In this document: piece after piece, positions 10,101-25,100 of the stretch
How the letters are laid out: each line of letters begins with the position of its first letter
Numbering within the stretch: the first letter of the stretch is position 1
DNA from: Paenibacillus sp. 481
Lineage (GTDB): Bacteria; Bacillota; Bacilli; Paenibacillales; Paenibacillaceae
Direction of reading: 5' to 3'
Assembly (NCBI RefSeq): GCF_021223605.1
Contig: NZ_CP075175.1
Coordinates: 1-64,000 of the forward strand
DNA length: 64,000 nucleotides
Program-made: the position numbers and the translations under genes
Notes under the pieces: model-generated
What the model was told of the DNA's origin: nothing
Seen by the model: only the letters and a program-made list of their open reading frames with translations
Database searches by the model: none

Positions 10101-13100
10101 TCCCGATTTCAATATTCCAAATACGCCAGCTATCATATCCGGTGAACGTTCCGCCATCAGACCGACGACGCTACCAGATTGCACGCCACGTTTTTGCAAT
10201 ATTCGCGCAATTTGATTTGCTCTGTCATTTAATTCACGATACGTCAACTGTTCCGTGCCAAATACCACGGCCACTTCATCCGGTGTTCGCTCCACCTGTT
10301 CTTCAAACAGTTGATGGATCGTCTTGTCTCGTGAATAGTCTACAGTCGTACCGTTAAACCGCTCCATGATTTCCGCTGTTTCTTCGGCTGTAATCATTTC
10401 GAGTTCACTAATACGAGCGTTCGGATTACTTACGACTTGTTCAACGATTTGCAGCACATGCCCTTGAATCCGTTCGATACTCTCCTGATCGTACACGTTA
10501 GCGTTATACGTATAGCTGATGTGCAGATCATCGCCTGGATTAACCATCAAGTTCAAATCATAGTTCGTTTGATCAAGCGTATCGACACTCTCGATTTCAA
10601 AGCTAGCCTGATCATCATCGCTCAACTGCTCGAGCTGCTCCCCAACGGGGAAGTTCTCAAATACCATAAGATGATCGAACAACTCTTGCTTATGATCCGT
10701 CAGCGCCTGAATCTCGTACAGTGGATATTTGTCATAGCTGCTTGATTCGACTGCTTGCTGCTGCGTTCTTACCAACACTTCTGCAAACGTATCTGCCGCA
10801 TCACTCTGAATCCGTACTGGAATCGTGTTAATAAATAAGCCGATCATGCTTTCAACACCTGGGATTTCTGACGGTCTGCCTGAAACAACACTGCCAAATA
10901 CCGCGTCTCCATGACCGTTATATTTCTGTAGAACAATCGCCCATACAGTTTGCAGTAACGTATTAATGGTAACTTGATACTGCTTCGCTACCCGATTCAT
11001 TTGTTCGGTCAACGCTTTACCGAACACAGATGTCAATTGCTCAATCTGATAACCTTTTTCTTTAGCTTGCAGCGAAGGCTTAGGTAACGTCGCACGCTGG
11101 TCATAACCAGCTAAATATTGCTTCCAGTAATTAGAGGCCGCCACTTGATCCTGCCGCTCCAACCATTCAATATAGCGGCTATATGGCGTTACTGGTGGAA
11201 GCTCAGGCTGACGTTGTTCCAAGATTTCAAAATAGCTGCCAAACGCTTCTTGCGCCACCAACGACATGCACCAGCCATCCATCAAAATATGATGGAAGCT
11301 CCAGATAAAGCGGTAAGCCTTATCTTCTGTGCGCAAAATCGATACCCGGATCAGTTCATCTTGCGCGAGGTCATAGCCTCTGGCCTTGTCTTGTTGCATA
11401 AACGACTCTAGAACCATTTCGCGTTCGTGCTTATTCCGTTCACGCAAATCTTCCAAATGCCATTGAATATTTTTGTTGCGGAATACAACTTGCAAAGGTT
11501 GCCCCTTCCAGTCGCTATAGAAATTGGTTCTAAAAATTTGGTGTCGTTGTGTCAGTAACGCCAAGCTCTGTTTAAACACATCTAAGTTAAAGCTCCCCTT
11601 CAGGTCAAATATGGTCTGCTCGTTGTATGCTCCTGATGTCGGATCTTTTAAACTGTGGAACAGCATTCCTTGCTGCATTGGCGTGAGCGCGTACACGTCT
11701 TCCATTGCCCCAACATGCTCAGTTTGTTTGACAAGCTCCTCTAAATCTTCCAGACTTAAACCTTTTAACAGGACGTCGCTTGGCGTCAACTCGGACAAAT
11801 CTTTGCTTACACAGTGCTGAATGACACTCTGCAAACTTGTTCTTAGCAAGCTCGCAAACTGTTCTATCGTTTCCTTACGGTACTCTTTAACGCTATAACT
11901 GATAGATAGCGTCAAGGTGCCTCCTGCAACTCCACCATTAATATCCAGCACACTGTCCCGAACCGCTTGTTCACTTAACTCTGCACCACTTGAGTACGGG
12001 GATACTTGAATAGCTGTGCTTCCCAAGTCCTGCATGTCTTGATCAAACTGACCTAAGTAGTTGAAGCTGATTTCTGGATGCGCGTTAAAGGTCAACTTTT
12101 GCGCTGAATCGGTCGCTTCAACAGCCCCGGATAAATAACGCCATATTCCATACCCTATTCCCTTTTGTGGAATTTGACGTAAACCTTCCTTCACTTGCTT
12201 AATCCGTCTCGATACGTCTTGACCTGCATTCATCTCAAGCACGATAGGGAATTGACTCGTGAACCAGCCCATCGTCCGTGTAATATTGAGGTCTGGAAGA
12301 ATGGCCTCTCGGCCGTGGCCTTCCAAATTCACCAGCACTCGTTCAATACCACTCCACGTATGAACCGCCATACCTAACGCTGTGAGCAACAGGTCATTCA
12401 CTTCCGTATTGTAGGCGCGATGTGCTTGCTTCAACAGCTGCTCTGTCTCCTGCTGTGTCCATTGCACCGTGATCATTTCACTCTCACTTATTAGCGAGTG
12501 ATCAGCTACGAAATCTTTTGGCAATGTTGCATACGTTGCTGCCTCTATCTGCTGCCAATACACTTGCTCCTGCATCATCGTGTCGCTCTTCGCATATTCA
12601 GCTAACTGTTCAGCCCACGTCAGGAAGGAATCCGTTTTTTGTGCAAGTTGGATCTCTTGCCCCTGAACCGCTTGCTCATAGCCTATCCCGATATCTTCAA
12701 ACAAGATGCGCCAAGATACGCCATCGACGACCAAGTGATGGATCGCGATCAATAAATGATCTCCATCTGCACAGCGGAACAAACCAAGTTTCATTAACGG
12801 GCCTGTATTTAGATTGATGCTGCTCTGAATGGCTGTTGCCTTCGCTTCGATCGTGTCAGCTACGTTCGCTTCACCTGTTAAGTCGATCACTTCCAAGCTG
12901 TACAGTTCACCTTCGTTGATACTTCGATTCCACGCCTCTACTCCACTTGCTGTCTCACGGAACACCATCCGCAGCGCATCGTGGTGTTTAGCAATCTTCG
13001 AGATGACGTTATGCAGTACTGCTTCTTCGAATCGATGCTCACGATACAGCATGACCGCTTGGTTATAATGATGAGCATCTACCATTTGTTGCTCAAAGAA

Positions 13101-16100
13101 CCAATGCATAATCGGGGTAAGTCTCACAGCTCCTGTGATATCCCCTTGCTCAGCAATACGACCGATCGGACGTACATACTGACTTAAATCTGAAAGTACA
13201 GGATGTTGGAACAGTTCTTTCATCTCCAGCTTGTACCCTGCCCGGAACAGCCTTGACGCTACTTGGATCGATTTAATGGAATCCCCACCAAGATCAAAGA
13301 AGCTGTCATGGATACTAATCATGGAGGTACCCAATACGTCCTGCCAAATGTTCACCAGCAGTTGCTCCACCTCTGTACGTGGCGCGACGTATTCCACTCC
13401 GGTTTGCATGCCTCCCTCTGGGGCTGGCAGCGCTTTGCGATCGAGCTTGCCATTCGACGTAAGCGGCATTTTGTCTATTTGCACAAAATACGACGGAACC
13501 ATATACGTCGGCAAGGCTTGAGACAATTCACCTCTAAGTTCACTTACGGTTAACTTGCGCTCGGCCTCGGCCACAAAGTACGCACACAACTGTTTTTGTC
13601 CCGCTTCATCCGCAATAACGATGACGGCCGCTTCCTTCACAGACGTGACTTTCGCCAATTGAGCTTCAACTTCACCTAGTTCAATCCGGTAACCACGGAT
13701 TTTCACCTGATCGTCGATCCGTCCAATAAACTCCACGTTTCCATCCGGCAACCAGCGTGCCAAATCGCCGGTCCGATACATCCGCTGTCCAGACACAAAC
13801 GGATTGTCCACGAACTTCTCCTCCGTCAACTCTGGACGATTCACATAGCCTCTCGCTACACCTTTACCTGCAATATATAGCTCGCCGATAACCCCAATTG
13901 GCTGCAAATGCTGGTGCTCGTTCAAAATATACACTTGCGTATTCGGGATCGGTTTCCCTAACGATACCTTTACATCCGCCTCACAGCGGCTGACAAGCGC
14001 GTCCACCGTCGTCTCTGTCGGACCATAGTGGTTGTACAGCGCGTAGCCTTGCTGCACGATCTTGTCCTTCAACCGGTCTTCCAGACGTTCGCCTCCGCAA
14101 ATGACAACTTGCAAGCTCTCGATCCGCTCGCGATCAGCCAATAGCTCTTGCATCAGTATCGGCGAAGTATCGAGCAAGTTAATCGCATGTTTGCCTAGAT
14201 ACTGTGCCACAACGTCCGGTTGTAACAGATCCTCCTTCTTGATGCCATGCAGCGTAGCGCCATGCAACAGTGTGGCGAATATTTGCTCTACACTTGGATC
14301 AAACGTGTATTCCGCCGTCAACAGCACATGGGGATTCAGCGATTGAATGTACTGCTTGTAATACCAGTTCACGGTATTTATAGCGTTCTTGTGCTCGATC
14401 ACAACGCCTTTCGGCTGCCCCGTTGTGCCTGACGTATAGAGTACGTAGACGGCATGATCCGGGCTTGTAATCGGCGTCAAGTTCGAGCTGTCCGCATCGT
14501 AAGAAGCTTCATCCTCAAGCCATATCGGCTTCGCAGCCAACCCATCAGCATGTCCACCAGCAACCCGCTCTTGTAAATGACGCTGCAGCACGATTACTTG
14601 AGCATTCGAGTCATCCAAAATATAACGGATACGCTCTGTCGGATATGCAGGGTCAATCGGTACATAAGCGCCTCCCGCTTTGAGGATAGCGAAGATGCCG
14701 ACCAACATATCGAGGGATCGCTCCACCATGATACCGACGAGTTGATCAGGCTGAACGCCATTGTTTCTCAGCGTTCGTGCAAGCTGATTCGCCTTGTCAT
14801 TTAATTCACGGTACGTCAATTGTTCTGTTCCAAACACCACGGCCACTTGATCCGGTGTACGTTCCACTTGCTCCTCGAACAATTGATGCATCGTTTGCTC
14901 CGCTACATCATCCGTGCTCGTGTCATTGAACGTTTCTAGGAGCAGTGTGCGCTCTTGCGGTGCAATAAGCTCAATGTCTGACAGCATGATGTGCGAATGA
15001 CCCAAAATGAGGTCTGATAGTTGTATAAAATGCGTAGCCATTCGCTCAATCGTTTCGCGCTTGAACAATTTAGTCGCATATTCAATCGAGCATACAATAT
15101 TGCCATCTTGCTGGCTCGCTTCAAAAGTTAAATCAAATTTCGCAATTTTATTTTCGCTTTGAAAAGGCTTGAAGCTTAAACCGTCGATGCTGATTTCATC
15201 TTCTCCTGTATTATCTAAGGCAAACATCGTGTCAAACAAAGGACTGCGGCTTAAATCCCGTTTGAGCTTGAGCCTCTCTACCAATTCTTCCAATGGATAG
15301 TCTTGGTTGTCATAAGCGTTGAATGCATGCTCTTTAACTTCTTGCAAATAGTTGAAAAAGGACTTCTGTGCTGATGGATAGTTCCGAATCGCTAACGTAT
15401 TGACAAACATCCCGATAATCGGTTCCAAATCAGCATGTGGCCTACCCGCGATCGGCGTTCCTACAATAATATCTTCTTGTCCCGTGTATTTATAAAGTAA
15501 AGTTGTGTATGCTGCCAAAAGTGTCATATACAAAGTTGTCCCCGCACGAGTTGCCAGCTGCTGATATGCTTCACTTCTTACAGGGCCAAGGTCAAACTCG
15601 ATCGTTGCTCCTTCAAAGCTTTGCACAGAAGGCCGTGTATAATCAGTTGGTAAATGGAGCACAGGCAATTCGCCTTTGAACACGCCCATCCAGTAATCCT
15701 GCTGCTGCACCATCTGTTCACTTTGAACACTTTCTTGCTGCCATGCAGCATAGTCTTTGTACTGGATACGAAGCGGTTCCAACTGTTTACCAGCGTATAA
15801 CTGAACAAATTCATCGATTAAAATGTTCATCGATACGCCATCAGAAATAATGTGGTGCGTATCAAACACTAACAAATGCTGATCCTGTTTAAGCTCTACC
15901 ACACCAATTCGCAGCAGTGGCGGCTTCCGCAAATCAAAAGCTTGGACGAAGCGGCTCACATACTCGCTCACTTCCATCTCATGGCCTTGCGCAAAGTCTA
16001 CGTTAAACTCAACCTCTGTAAATACTCGCTGTACAGGAGCGCCATCAACAAGCTCAAAACCAGTACGCAATGCTTCATGGCGCGAAATAATAGTGCGGAA

Positions 16101-19100
16101 AGCTACTTCAAGCTTGGAACTATCCAACTCTCCGTCTATGATCAAGGCTCCAGGCATATTGTAGCTGAGTTCTCCACCCTCAAATTGACATAAAATATAC
16201 ATCCGTTTCTGTGCCGACGATAATGGATAGTACTCCCGCTCCGCAATGACAGGAATCGAATCATAATTTAACTTCTCCATGCCTGAAATACGGAGTGCCA
16301 TCTGTTCAACGGTTGAGTATCCAAATACATCTCTTAACGGCAAGCTTCTATTCAATTCTTTATAAATCTTGGACACGAGGTTGGTTGCGCGTAAAGAATG
16401 TCCTCCGATTTCAAAAAAGTTATCTTTAATCCCGATGTCTGATACACCCAGCACTTCTTTCCAAATCCGTACCAATTCCGTCTCCAACGGGGTTCGTGGA
16501 GCTACGTACTCCACTCCAGTTAGCACGCTTCCGTCTGGAGCAGGCAGCGCCTTCCTATCAATTTTACCGTTCGGTGTAATCGGCATTTGTTCTAGTTGAA
16601 CATAAGCGGACGGCACCATAAACGACGGTAATTCTTGCGACAATTGTTGACGTAAATCACTTACACTCCACTCATATGCGGCTACCACGTAAGCACACAA
16701 ATATTTTTGCCCTGCACTATCATCTCTCGCGATGACAACCGCTTCTTGAATAGAGTCGATTCTGAGTAATTGATTTTCGATTTCACCAAGCTCCACCCGA
16801 TTACCACGAATTTTAACTTGATGATCCATACGGCCCAAATACTCAATATTGCCGTCAGGTAACCATTTTGCTAAATCACCTGTTCTGTACATCCGTGCAT
16901 TCTGCCATTCAACCGAGTTATCCTTATGAAGCCCATGGGCAGCAAAAGGATCTTGGACAAACTTTTCGGCAGTCAGTTCTTGACGATTTAAATACCCACG
17001 TCCTACACCATAACCGCCAATATACAACTCACCGATGATGCCAATCGGCTGAAGCCCAAATTGATCATTTAAAATATACATATTCACGTTAGGTAACGGC
17101 TTACCGATAGGCAAGTTCGTATACGGAAGATCGGTTGACTCAAAATAGCAGGAGTCAATACTTGCTTCCGTTACCCCGTAGCTATTCACAATTCGAATCT
17201 GCGAACTATAACGTTGAATCAGCTTATCGAATTCTTGCGCAGGGCAATAGTCGGAGCCGATGACCAATATTTTTAAGGAACCAATGTCCAACTGTTGCTC
17301 ATAGACATACTCCATAAGCGGAATGACTAATACTGGTGTTGAGTCAAATAAAGTAATCTGATGCTGTTGGAGTAGCTCGACGATCCGCTCAATGTCTGCT
17401 CTTGCTTCATTTGGACAAATGATGAGCTCCCCACCATTTAACAATGCCCGTATATAATCACCGGTAAAGACGTCAAAGGAGAAGCTAGCCCATTGCAACA
17501 AACGCAAATCGACTTCTTTCAGCTTGTACTCCTCTGCCCATGCATGTGAAATTGCACATACTTGGCCGTGCTCAATCATGACCCCTTTCGGATTACCTGT
17601 AGTACCCGACGTGTATATGACATAAGCTAGATGATTGGGCTCCGTGTTATTTTCCACATTAGTGCCGTCAGCATGGTAACTGCTAGCTTCATCCAACAAG
17701 ACAAGCTTGCCTGCAAAGACTACTCGTGCTTGTAAATGGCTCTGCAAAAGCATGACACGGGCACCTGAGTCCTCCAACATGTACTGGACACGTTCTTGCG
17801 GATACTCGGGATCGATTGGCACATACGCTCCACCCGCTTTTAAAATGCCTAAAATACCAACAATCATCTCCAAGGAACGGTCAACCATGATACCGACCAA
17901 TTGCTCTGGCCCTACCCCTTCGGCTCTTAACGTTCGCGCGAGCTGGTTCACTCGTTTATTAAGCTCGTCGTACGTCAACTTCTGATCTTCAAACACAACT
18001 GCAATTTGGTCTGGAGTCCGTGCTACTTGCTCCTCAAATAACTGATGTATCGATCTTGTCGCTGGGAGCTGCAATGGCACCCCATTAAATTGATCCAGAA
18101 GTTGTGCCTTTTCGGGTTCGGTTACAAGCTCAATCTGATTCACACTCATGTATGGGTTCTGAACAATTTGGTTAATCACGTGTACGAAATGTCCCTTAAT
18201 CCGCTCGATACTGTTCGGCTCGTATACATGCGTGTTGTAATCAAACACGAGATCGATCTGTTCACCAGGCATAATCGTCAGGTTGAAATCGTAGTTCGTC
18301 TGTTCCACTGCCTCTATATTAGAAATGCTAAGGCTATTATCAGCATTGCCTAACTGCTGCAATCGCTCGCCTAAAGGATAGTTCTCGAACACGACAATAT
18401 GATCAATTAAATTCTGCTTCTGGCTAGATGCTGCCTGAATTTCGAAAAGCGGGTAAGTTTCATAAGCATTGGATGCTACAGCTTCTGATTGAACTCGCTT
18501 CATCGTATCTACAATGCTTTCCGCTGCCTTACTCTGGATCCGTACAGGAATAGTGTTAATGAACAATCCAATAATACGCTCTACACCCTGTATGGATGAC
18601 GGTCTTCCAGACACAACACCACCGAAGACAACATCATCGACTCCATTATATTTCTGCAACAGAATGCCCCATACCATTTGCATAAAGGTATTGATTGTTA
18701 CTTGATGCTGTTTTGCAACTTGATTGATTTGTTTAGTCAGCTCCGCATCAATAACAACTTTCGTTTTTTCCAGCTTATATTCCTCAGCTTTTACTAGCCC
18801 AGCAGCTTTTGGAATAGTTACCTGATTCTCATAACCTAATAAATAGTTTCTCCAGTAATTCGCGGAGTCTTCTTTATTTTGCTTCTCCAGCCATTCAATA
18901 TATTGATGGTAAGAAGACACCTCGACTGATACGGGTTCATTTTGTTCTTCAAGTGCATAATAATGACCGAAAATTTCTTCAGTTGCCAGTGAAATACACC
19001 AGCCATCCATCAAAATATGATGATGACTCCAAATTACGTGATAGCATTGATCTTCCGTTCGTAAAATGGCTAGACGCATCAACAGATCATCTGCTAAGTT

Positions 19101-22100
19101 GAAGCCTTTAAGCTTGTCTTCTTGCTTGAAGCTGTCGATAGTTGAACGGCGTTGCTGCTCATCTAGAGAACGTAAATCTTTTTCTACAAATTCAGTTTCC
19201 CTGTGACGATAAACAACCTGCATAGAACTATCTTTCCAACCACTGTAGAAATTGGTTCTGAAAATTTGATGTCTTTTAACGAGCATCTCAAAGCTTTGCT
19301 TGAATCGTTCAACATTCAGATCGCCTCGCATATCAAAAGACGTCTGCTCATAATACGCCCCCGATTGTGATTCCATCAAACTGTGGAAGAGCATTCCTTC
19401 TTGCATTGGTGTCAATGCATAAATATTTTCGATTTCACCGACATGGCGAACATGTTCTTCTAATTGCTCCAGCTCATTCATCGTCAATCCTTTAAACAGG
19501 ACATCGCTTGGCGTTAACTGAGTACGTTTCTTACCCACACAATGTGTAATGACTTCTTGCAAGCTTGTTTTAAGCAATGCCACAAAACGCTCCATCGTTT
19601 CGCGACGGTACTCTTTCGCGTTGTAATTTACCGTAAATAATAGCGTACCACCCGAAATCGCGCCGTTCATATCGAGCACATGTTGTCTCACTTCATTGTT
19701 GCTTGCTTCTGCTCCAGTGGAGTGAGTCGACAATTGAATAGCTTTATTATTCAAATCTTGGTCAAACTGACCCAAGTAGTTAAAGCTAATTTCTGGTGTC
19801 GCTCCATAGATGACTTGCTCCTTGGAATGGGACAAATACCTCAGAATACCGTAACCGATTCCCTTTTGTGGAATTTGACGCAACCCTTCTTTTACTTTTT
19901 TAATTTTGTCCCCAGTGCTATGAACATTGTCCATTTCAATCACTACTGGATATTGGCTCGTAAACCAACCTACCGTGCGTGAAATATCAATATCCGGAAC
20001 AATCATTTCCCGTCCATGTCCTTCTAGATTGATCCGCATACTCTCCTGACCTGTCCACGCATGAACGGCCATACCCAATCCTGTTAATAAGAGATCGTTT
20101 ATTTCCGTATTATAGGCACGATGCGCTTGTTTAAGGAGTTGTTCCGTTTCCTGTTCCGTCCACTGCACCGTAATGATCTCACTGTCTGCGATTAATGAAT
20201 GCTCCTGCACGAAATCTTTTGGTAATGGGCTAATTTCCAACTGCTCGATATGCGACCAAAATGACTTTTCTCGCTCAATGGTTTGCTCATTAGCGTACAA
20301 GGACAACTGATCTGCCCACAATTGGAATGAATCTGTCTTTTGTGGCAAACGAATATCTTGTCCGAGCAACGCTTGTTCATAGCCTGACGCAAAATCTTCA
20401 AGTAATATTCGCCATGAAATCCCATCAACGACTAAGTGATGAATGGCAAGCAATAAATGATCGCCGTCCGCGCAGCGGAACAATCCCAGCTTCACTAATG
20501 GACCTTCGCTCAAATTTATACTGCCTTGTATTTCGGTTGCTTTTTCTTTGATTGCTTGTTCAACATGAGCGATCTCAATAAAGTCTATAACTTCCAGACT
20601 ATACGGCTCGCCTTCCCCGATTCCACGATTACGAGCCTCAAATCCGTTATCTGTTGAACGGAACACCGTACGAAGTGCATCGTGATGTTCGACAAGTTTA
20701 TGCACTGCTTTTTTAAGCACAGCCTCGTCGAATCCTTGCTCCCGATACACCATTGCAGCTTGATTGTAATGATGTTCGTCAACAAATTGTTGTTCAAAGA
20801 ACCAAGACTGAATTGGCGTTAATTTAACGGCTCCCGTCACTTCTGCTTGGTCAGCCATTCTGCCGATCGGCTGTAATTGTTGTCCCAATTGAACGACCGT
20901 TGGATGCTGGAATAAATCTTTCATTTCCAGTTTGTAGCCCGCTTCGTACAATCTTGATGACACTTGGATCGCTTTGATGGAGTCGCCGCCAAGCTCAAAG
21001 AAGTTGTCCAGCGTACTTATTGTTTTGGCCCCTAGTACTTCCTGCCAGATGGATACTAACACCTGCTCTGCCTTTGTACTCGGCGCTTCATATTGTACAC
21101 CTGTCTCTACTTCACCAGTTGGTGCAGGCAATGCCTTACGATCCACTTTACCGCTTGTATTTAAAGGCATGCGCTCCATTTGTACGTAGTACGATGGAAC
21201 CATATAGTTTGGTAACGCCTGTGAAAGTGCATGTCGCAAATGACTTCCACTTAATTGTCCATCTGCAACAAAGTACGCGCATAAATATTTTTGCCCATTC
21301 TCATTTTGTCTGATGGTAACAACAGCTTCTTTTACCAAATCCACTTTAGAAAGATGAGTCTCTACTTCGCCGAGCTCAATCCGATAGCCACGAATTTTCA
21401 CCTGATCGTCAGCACGACCTATAAATTCAACAGTGCCATTCGCAAGCCATCTGACCATATCACCTGTACGATACATCCGTGTACCTGGCATAAACGGATT
21501 GTCTATAAATTTTTCAGCAGTAAGCTCAGGACGATTGAGATATCCTCTTCCTACACCTGCGCCCCCAATATAAAGCTCACCGATTACGCCGATCGGCTGC
21601 AGCTGCTGATTATCATCTAAAATATAGACACTCGTATTCGGAATCGGTTTACCCAACGATACTTTCTTGTTTAGTTCACATTGGCCGATAAGCGCATCGA
21701 CCGTTGTCTCAGTAGGACCATACGTATTATAAAGCACATATCCTTTAGTGATGAGGTTGTCTTTTAACTTCTCTTCCAGTCTTTCTCCACCACTTATAAC
21801 TATTTTTATACTGTCTACTCGTGGTGTATCTGCCAATAGCTCTTGTATGAGTAACGGCGTTGTATCTAGCACATTAATTTGGTGTTTGGTCATGTAGTCT
21901 GCAACATATTGCTTATTCAAGAGGTTGTTTTTCGTGATGCCATAAAGGGTCATGCCATGTAATAATGAACCGAATATTTGTTCCACACTCGGATCAAACG
22001 TATATTCCGTCACTGACAACACTTTCTGGTTCAATGCCGTATAGTACGTATAGTAGTAAAAATGAATCACATTAACCGCGCTCATATGCTCAATCAGGAC

Positions 22101-25100
22101 ACCTTTTGGTTGTCCTGTTGTACCAGATGTGTACAACACGTACAAAAGATTGTTCGGTGAAGTGTTCAACTCTAAATTGGAACCATCGTTACTGTAAGCA
22201 TGCTCATCTTCTAAGACGATGATCTTTAGCGATAAAGCCATCTTCACTATGCTTGCTTGGAAATGACTTTGAAGCACTATCACCTTCGTTCCAGAATCCT
22301 CAAGAAGATATTGAATACGCTCTTCCGGCAGTGAAGGGTCGATCGGCAAATACGCTCCTCCGGCCTTAATAATACCGAAAATACCTACGATCATCTCTAC
22401 CGAACGATCTGCCAAAATAGCAACGATAGATTCTGGACCTACACCTTCCGCTCGTAATGTACGTGCGAGCTGATTCGCTCTCTCATTTAACTCGCGGTAT
22501 GTCAATTGCTGATCTTCAAATATAAAGGCTGCTTGCTCAGGAGTAAGCTCAACTTGTTCTTCAAACAGTTGATGAACCGTCTTCCCCTGTGGATACTCCA
22601 CAGCTGTGTCGTTAAAATCTGTTAATAATTGCAGCTTTTCAGGTGAAGTAACCCAATCGATCTCACTCAATTTTGTCTGTGGAGCATGTACAAGGACATT
22701 AAGAATTTGCACAAAATGTACAGCCATGCGCTCGATCGTTTCACGCTTAAACAGGGATGTCACATATTCGATTGTGCAGTCAATGCCTTCTGCTTTTTCA
22801 GTCGCTTCAAAGGATAAATCAAATTGAGCAACCGTCTGTTCGATAGGATATGGCTTGAATTTTAACCCTTCGAAGTCCAATTCCTTCTTCTCCGTATTTT
22901 GCAAGACAAACATGGTATCGAATAACGCATTACGACTTAAATCGCGATTGAGATTAAGCTTCTCCACTAGCTCTTCAAGCGGGTAGTCTTGGTACCCGTA
23001 TGCTGCAAGTGTGCTCGATTTAATTTCTTCCAAATAGTGTGCGAACACTTTATCTTTGGAAGGATAGTTTCTTAGAGCCAGCGTATTTACAAACATTCCA
23101 ATGATAGGCTCTAAATCTGTATGCAATCTACCAGCAATTGGCGTTCCCACAATGATGTCTTCTTGACCCGTGTATTTGTGCAGCATCGTTGTATAAGCCG
23201 CCAGTAATACCATATACAAGGTTGTACCCGTTTCGACAACAAGCTGATGCAGTTGCTCAAGAAGTTGTTTATTCACTGTAAAAGTAATGGAACTTCCCTC
23301 AAAGCTTCGCGTCGCTGATCGAGGATAATCCGTCGGCAACTCAAGTACGGGGAGCTCTCCCTTAAACACTTCTAGCCAATAAGCTTCCTGTTCATTGATT
23401 TGATCGCGCTTCATTCCTTCTTGCTGCCATACCGCATAGTCCTTATACTGAATTCGCAGTGGTGATAATTCTTTGTTCCCGTACAAATCGACCAGCTCTT
23501 GAATCAGATTGTTAAGAGAGACGCCATCAGAAATGATATGATGCATATCAAATAACAACAGATGATGCTTAGGTTCGACTTCAATAATCTCTACGCGTAG
23601 TAATGGTGGCTGTTTAAAGTCAAATGGACGCACAAAATGGTGAACATATTTTTCCGCCTCTTCGAGGCTCGCTTGCTTATACTCGATATTAAATTCCACT
23701 TGGGCATGCACACGCTGTACAGGTAGTCCGTTCACAAATTCAAATCCGGTACGCAGCGACTCATGACGTACAATTAGCTTGCGGAATGCTTCCTCTAAAC
23801 GCCCACGATCCAGTACTCCTTCAATCGTCATAACAGCTGACATGTTATAGCTTAGCTCGCCGCCTTCAAGCTGACTTAAAATATATAAGCGCTTTTGTGC
23901 TGAAGACACTGGATAATACTCACGCTCCGTACTAACTGGAATGGAGGTGTACGTATTTTGTTCCATGCCTTCAATAAGCTGTGCCAGTTGCTCAATCGTA
24001 CTATATTGGAACACATCTTTTAGCGGCACCTGTACACTCAGTTTTTTATGAATTTTAGCAACCAACGTCGTCGCGCGCAAAGAGTGTCCACCAATTTCAA
24101 AGAAATTGTCTTTAACACTTATATCTGTTGCTCCTAATACTTCTTGCCAGATGTGTACAAGCTCCGATTCCAGGGCTGTGCGCGGGCCAACATGTTCGCT
24201 ACCTGTCTGCATGCTACCTTCAGGTGAAGGTAATGCTTTGCGATCTATCTTTCCATTTGGTGTAAGCGGCATTTGCTCCAACTGCACGAAATAAGATGGA
24301 ATCATATATGCCGGTAAAGATTGAGCCAGAGCATCCCTTAGCTGCCCCAATGTCAATTCACCATCAGCTACGTAATATGCACACAAATGCTGTTGTCCGC
24401 TATTATCGCTATTAGCTACGATAATGGCTTCTCTGATCGTCTCCATGTTCAGCAATTGTGCTTCTATTTCCCCAATTTCAATGCGGTAGCCACGTATCTT
24501 CACTTGATGGTCGATACGACCTAAATATTCAATTGTTCCATCAGGTTTCCATTTCGCCAAGTCACCCGTGCGGTAGCATCTTTCAGATGGTTGGAAAGGA
24601 TCAATCATAAATTTTTCTGCAGTCAAATCTTCCCTACCAATATAGCCTTTACCGACGTTGTCCCCTGAAATGTATAGCTCCCCAGCTACGCCAATCGGTT
24701 GTTGTGATCCTGATTTCGATAAAATGTACATTGAAGTATTGGCAATTGGTTTGCCGATTGTAGGTACACCAGCCACTACTTCATCAGGACTAATCGTTAG
24801 CGTCGTGACAACATGCGTCTCCGAAGGTCCATAATGGTTGTGCAAATGAACTTGATTACGACGTAAAAAGCTAGCTAATGCTTCCGGTATGACAAGCTGT
24901 TCCCCTGCCGTAACGATATGCTGTACGCAAGTTGGGAACCGATCTGCCAGCCCTTCTTCCATAAACAAAAACTTTGTCAACGCCGTAGGCAACAGTACGA
25001 CATCAATGTTCGAGCGCTCAATAAATGACAGCAAATATTCAATGTCCTTCTTCGCTTCCTCCTCAATAATGAACAAGCAACCACCTGCAGCAAGCGTAGA

